From contig JAPSKJ010000005.1 of the NCBI GenBank assembly GCA_031177735.1, forward strand, positions 1 to 29,292: DNA of 29,292 bases, written 5' to 3'. This DNA comes from Nocardioides sp. Its GTDB lineage: Bacteria; Actinomycetota; Actinomycetes; Propionibacteriales; Nocardioidaceae. A model generated the notes under the pieces. The model made no database searches. It was not told where the DNA came from and saw only the letters and a program-made list of their open reading frames with translations. Both the position numbers and the translations under genes were made by a program. Positions 27,186 to 29,292 of the stretch are shown in pieces (the first letter of the stretch is position 1; each line of letters begins with the position of its first letter).

Positions 27186-27884
27186 TTACTGGATGACGCC
27201 GAAGAGGATGAACAGGGGGGTCAGCGAGAAGCCGCCGGCGATCACGACCGCCAGCACCCAGCCGGCCAGGCGCGCCCGCTGGCGCGACGAGGTCGTGTTG
27301 GTGAAACCGAGGGTCTGCAGCGCGCTGAAGGTGCCGTGGTGGAGGTGGAGGCCGAGGGCGACCATCGCCAACAGGTAGATGACGGTCATCCACCAGGTCT
27401 CGAAGCTGTCGACCATCAGGTTGTACGGGTCGTTGGTCGCACCGCCGGCCGGGTTGACCTTGCCGACGGTGAAGTGGATCAGGTGCCAGATCACGAAGAG
27501 CAGCAGCGCCAGACCGCCCCAGCGCATCGTGCGCGAGGAGAGCGAGGAGGCGACGTTCTTCTTCACCTGGTACTTGACCGGTCGCGCTGCGGCGGCGCGC
27601 CGCCACAGGATGAACGCGCAGACCACGTGGACGACGAGGGAGACGAGCAGGCCGATGCGGACGATCCACAGGAAGCCCTCGTGCGGCAGCAGCGGCTCAC
27701 CGATCTCGCGGATGTGGTGGGCGTACTCGTTGAAGGCATCGTGCCCGGCGAACGCCTTGAGGTTGCCGTACATGTGCACCAGCACGTAGCCGATGAAGAT
27801 GATGCCGCTGACTGCCATCAGCAGCTTCAGAGCGATGGTCGAGCGCGCAGCTCGCGCTCCTCGGACGAGAGACGTGGTTGCCAC
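27186..27884 (-). CDS. sdhC: Succinate dehydrogenase cytochrome b anchor (type B, five-helix)
   Basis: The 232-aa membrane anchor carries heme and the quinone site. There are five predicted helices, the layout of the single-anchor, two-heme class (Bacillus, Wolinella). Candidate heme ligands are H37, H86, H134 or H137, and H180 or H182; their spacing follows the four His of that class. The gene is first in the sdhCAB order. The start is GTG 27884; no upstream in-frame ATG or GTG fits and no clear ribosome site is seen. The upstream region holds a possible iron box at 27975-27993. Confidence 0.93.
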   Translation of the reverse strand: MATTSLVRGARAARSTIALKLLMAVSGIIFIGYVLVHMYGNLKAFAGHDAFNEYAHHIREIGEPLLPHEGFLWIVRIGLLVSLVVHVVCAFILWRRAAAARPVKYQVKKNVASSLSSRTMRWGGLALLLFVIWHLIHFTVGKVNPAGGATNDPYNLMVDSFETWWMTVIYLLAMVALGLHLHHGTFSALQTLGFTNTTSSRQRARLAGWVLAVVIAGGFSLTPLFILFGVIQ

Positions 27885-27974
27885 GAGATGGCAGGCTACT
27901 CGCCATTCCGCCCACCATCGCCTTCGGGGGCGTGTGACAAATCCCCGGTTACCAGGCAGTTCCGGGCCAACGCC

Positions 27975-27993
27975 CCAGGTTAGGGCAGCCTAA
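27975..27993. promoter_or_regulatory. Possible DtxR/IdeR iron box upstream of sdhCAB
   Basis: CCAGGTTAGGGCAGCCTAA agrees with the 19-base DtxR consensus TWAGGTTAGSCTAACCTWA at 14 positions by hand count. It contains the perfect repeat GTTAGG-GCAG-CCTAAC (27979-27994). It lies 91 bases before the sdhC start and 34 bases after the stop of the glycosyltransferase gene. The arm spacing differs from the usual box, so the call is tentative. Confidence 0.4.
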
Positions 27994-28027
27994 CTGAGGA
28001 CACAAGGCGGCGGGCGAGCGGTCTGGA

Positions 28028-29080
28028 TCAGGCGACGTGGTGGTGCGCACCCTGGTAGTGGCGGGCGAACAGCTCGTCCACAGCGGTGGTCCAGTCCCGC
28101 TCCAGCGCCACCTCGCGGGCCCGGCGCCCCAGCAGCTCGCGACGGCAGTCGCTCGCCACGGCGTCGACGGCACGGGGGAGCCCCTCGGGGTCGGTGGGCT
28201 GGTAGAGCACGCCGGTCTCGAGGTTGTGGACCACCTCGGCCGCGCCACCGGACCGGGGCGCGACCACCGGCACGCCGCTGGCGGCCGCCTCGCGCAGGAT
28301 GTGGCAGCAGGTCTCCCACTCGCCGGGGTGGACGAGCACGTCGAGGGAGGCCAGCGCGACGGTCAGGTCACCGGTGGCCAGCGGGCCGAGGAGCTTCGCG
28401 CCCGGCAGGCGGTCCTCGAGCCAACCCCGCTGCGGGCCGTCCCCGATCACCACGGGACGGATCCCGCGCACGGCGTTGAGGTCGGCAAGGCGTCGTACGC
28501 CGTGGCGCTTGTGCAGGCTCCCGACGTAGCCCACCACCACCCGGGGTCCGTGCGGGGAGCGCGCCTGCGCCCACCGGTCGTGCAGCCACGGGTCGCGCAG
28601 CGCGGGGGTGAACGCGGCGGCGTCGACACCGGGTACCCACAGGTGGGCCGCGACGTCGAGGCGGGCGAGCCGGTCGACCATCCACGACGCGGTCACCACC
28701 ACCTCGTCGGCGCGCTCGGCGACCTGGGTGCGCCACACGTCGGCGGTGACGTCAGAGACCGGCGACTGCTGGACCACCAGGGTCCGCAGGTCCATCCGGC
28801 GGGCGTGCTTGAGCGCCTTGCGGCCGACCCGGCCGGGACTGGCCACGTGCACGATGTCGGGGTCGATGTCGGCGAGGGCGCCGCGCACCTGCGAGCCCGG
28901 CTTCGCCAGCGGGCTGATCCGGGTGACCGGGGCGCCGCGGTAGGTGCTGAGGCCAGGGCCGGGCGCGATCAGATGGACCTGGTGGCCCAGGTCGATGAGG
29001 CGGTCGGCGACGGCCTTCATGGTGGTCGTCGTGCCGTCGACCGCGGGGTAGAAGCTCTCGGTGACGAGCGCGATCCTCAT
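28028..29080 (-). CDS. GT4-family glycosyltransferase (MgtA-like mannosyltransferase)
   Basis: A 350-aa two-domain (GT-B) enzyme that transfers a sugar from a nucleotide donor to an envelope glycolipid or glycan. The N-terminal domain opens with MRIALVTESFYPAVDG and has DIDPDIVHVASPGRVG. The C-terminal domain has VVVGYVGSLHKRHG and the E-x7-E donor motif, E256 to E264 (EWETCCHILREAAASGVPVV). These segments resemble mycobacterial MgtA, a GDP-mannose-dependent mannosyltransferase; donor and acceptor here are inferred. ATG 29080 is chosen because the family starts there; the longer in-frame ATG at 29209 adds a leader unlike the family. The next gene downstream in the same direction is sdhC, 143 bases away. 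Confidence 0.88.
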   Translation of the reverse strand: MRIALVTESFYPAVDGTTTTMKAVADRLIDLGHQVHLIAPGPGLSTYRGAPVTRISPLAKPGSQVRGALADIDPDIVHVASPGRVGRKALKHARRMDLRTLVVQQSPVSDVTADVWRTQVAERADEVVVTASWMVDRLARLDVAAHLWVPGVDAAAFTPALRDPWLHDRWAQARSPHGPRVVVGYVGSLHKRHGVRRLADLNAVRGIRPVVIGDGPQRGWLEDRLPGAKLLGPLATGDLTVALASLDVLVHPGEWETCCHILREAAASGVPVVAPRSGGAAEVVHNLETGVLYQPTDPEGLPRAVDAVASDCRRELLGRRAREVALERDWTTAVDELFARHYQGAHHHVA

Positions 29081-29179
29081 GACCCCACGATGCGCCCACG
29101 CCGTGGCGCGGTGGTGGCGCGCGGGTGGATGGCGCGTGAACGTCGCCACGGGCCCAAAACGCACCCCGCCGGCCGGGTC

Positions 29180-29207
29180 GGAAACCTCACACTCTGTAGC
29201 GAGCGTC
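29180..29207 (+). promoter_or_regulatory. Possible ECF-type promoter for the last gene
   Basis: GGAAAC (29180-29185) and CGTC (29204-29207), 18 bases apart, resemble the -35 and -10 elements of actinobacterial ECF promoters, 25 bases before the ATG at 29233. Such short motifs arise by chance often, so this is weak. Confidence 0.25.
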
Positions 29208-29232
29208 ACGTCCCGCTCCTAATGTGCCCACC

Positions 29233-29292
29233 ATGACCGACGCCGAGACGCTGGGGCAGGCCCTCGTGGCGCTGGCTCAGCCGGAGGACACG
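29233..29292 (+). CDS. Start of an unidentified gene (cut by window edge)
   Basis: ATG 29233 opens a frame that stays open for 20 codons to the window end (MTDAETLGQALVALAQPEDT). It is divergent from the glycosyltransferase gene across 152 bases. Too little is present to name a family, and no clear ribosome site is seen. Confidence 0.5.
   Translation, partial: MTDAETLGQALVALAQPEDT

Noticed and set aside
27934..27949. CRP/GlxR-like half site TGTGA upstream of sdhC
   Set aside because: Only the left half is present; the right half (TCACA) is missing at the required spacing.

Overview
The window is chromosomal DNA from a high-GC actinobacterium. Many genes start with GTG, genes in operons overlap by 1-8 bases, and the gene families and neighbourhoods (perM-purN-purH, folD-DUF3017, an SCO4848-type membrane protein beside trpS, Sdh1-type sdhCAB, monomeric icd) are actinobacterial. 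The general look suggests Nocardioides or a relative; that placement is inference, not a search result. I see no insertion sequence, phage, CRISPR array, rRNA or tRNA.

Layout. 1-3795 (minus strand): a three-gene signalling cluster. In transcription order it holds a 608-aa protein that joins an ECF-sigma-like N-terminus to one membrane helix and a duplicated outer domain, then a normal 168-aa ECF sigma factor, then a membrane-anchored protein (cut by the left edge) with the same duplicated outer domain. 3886-9450 (plus): a PerM-like membrane protein, purN, a ZTP riboswitch, purH, folD, a DUF3017 protein and a lipoprotein. 9464-12916 (plus): a palindromic site and four overlapping genes for an ABC-2 exporter plus a DesK/DesR-type two-component system. 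12948-13979 (minus): an AqpZ-type water channel with a long tail. 14176-16365 (plus): monomeric NADP-isocitrate dehydrogenase behind a 12-bp palindrome, ending in a strong hairpin. 16450-17485: a divergent VOC protein and a secreted, membrane-anchored protein. 17531-22361 (plus): a single-chain ABC exporter with two half-transporters, then an MFS exporter. 22473-24306 (plus): trpS, a 2H phosphoesterase and a small SCO4848-type membrane protein. 24382-27884 (minus): sdhCAB, with a possible iron box upstream. 28028-29080 (minus): a GT4 glycosyltransferase. 29233-end: the first 20 codons of a further gene.

How the parts work together. purN, purH and folD act around 10-formyl-THF: PurN and PurH use it, and FolD makes it. 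ZTP accumulates when 10-formyl-THF runs low, so the riboswitch in front of purH-folD closes that loop. The sequence after the aptamer can hide the purH ribosome binding site in a helix that uses the same bases as aptamer helix P3, which gives a concrete switching model. icd and sdhCAB are TCA-cycle genes.

Most worth a second look are the sigma/sensor cluster at the left end, in which split and fused versions of one architecture sit side by side; the purH switch; and the asymmetric, probably one-active-site, single-chain ABC exporter.
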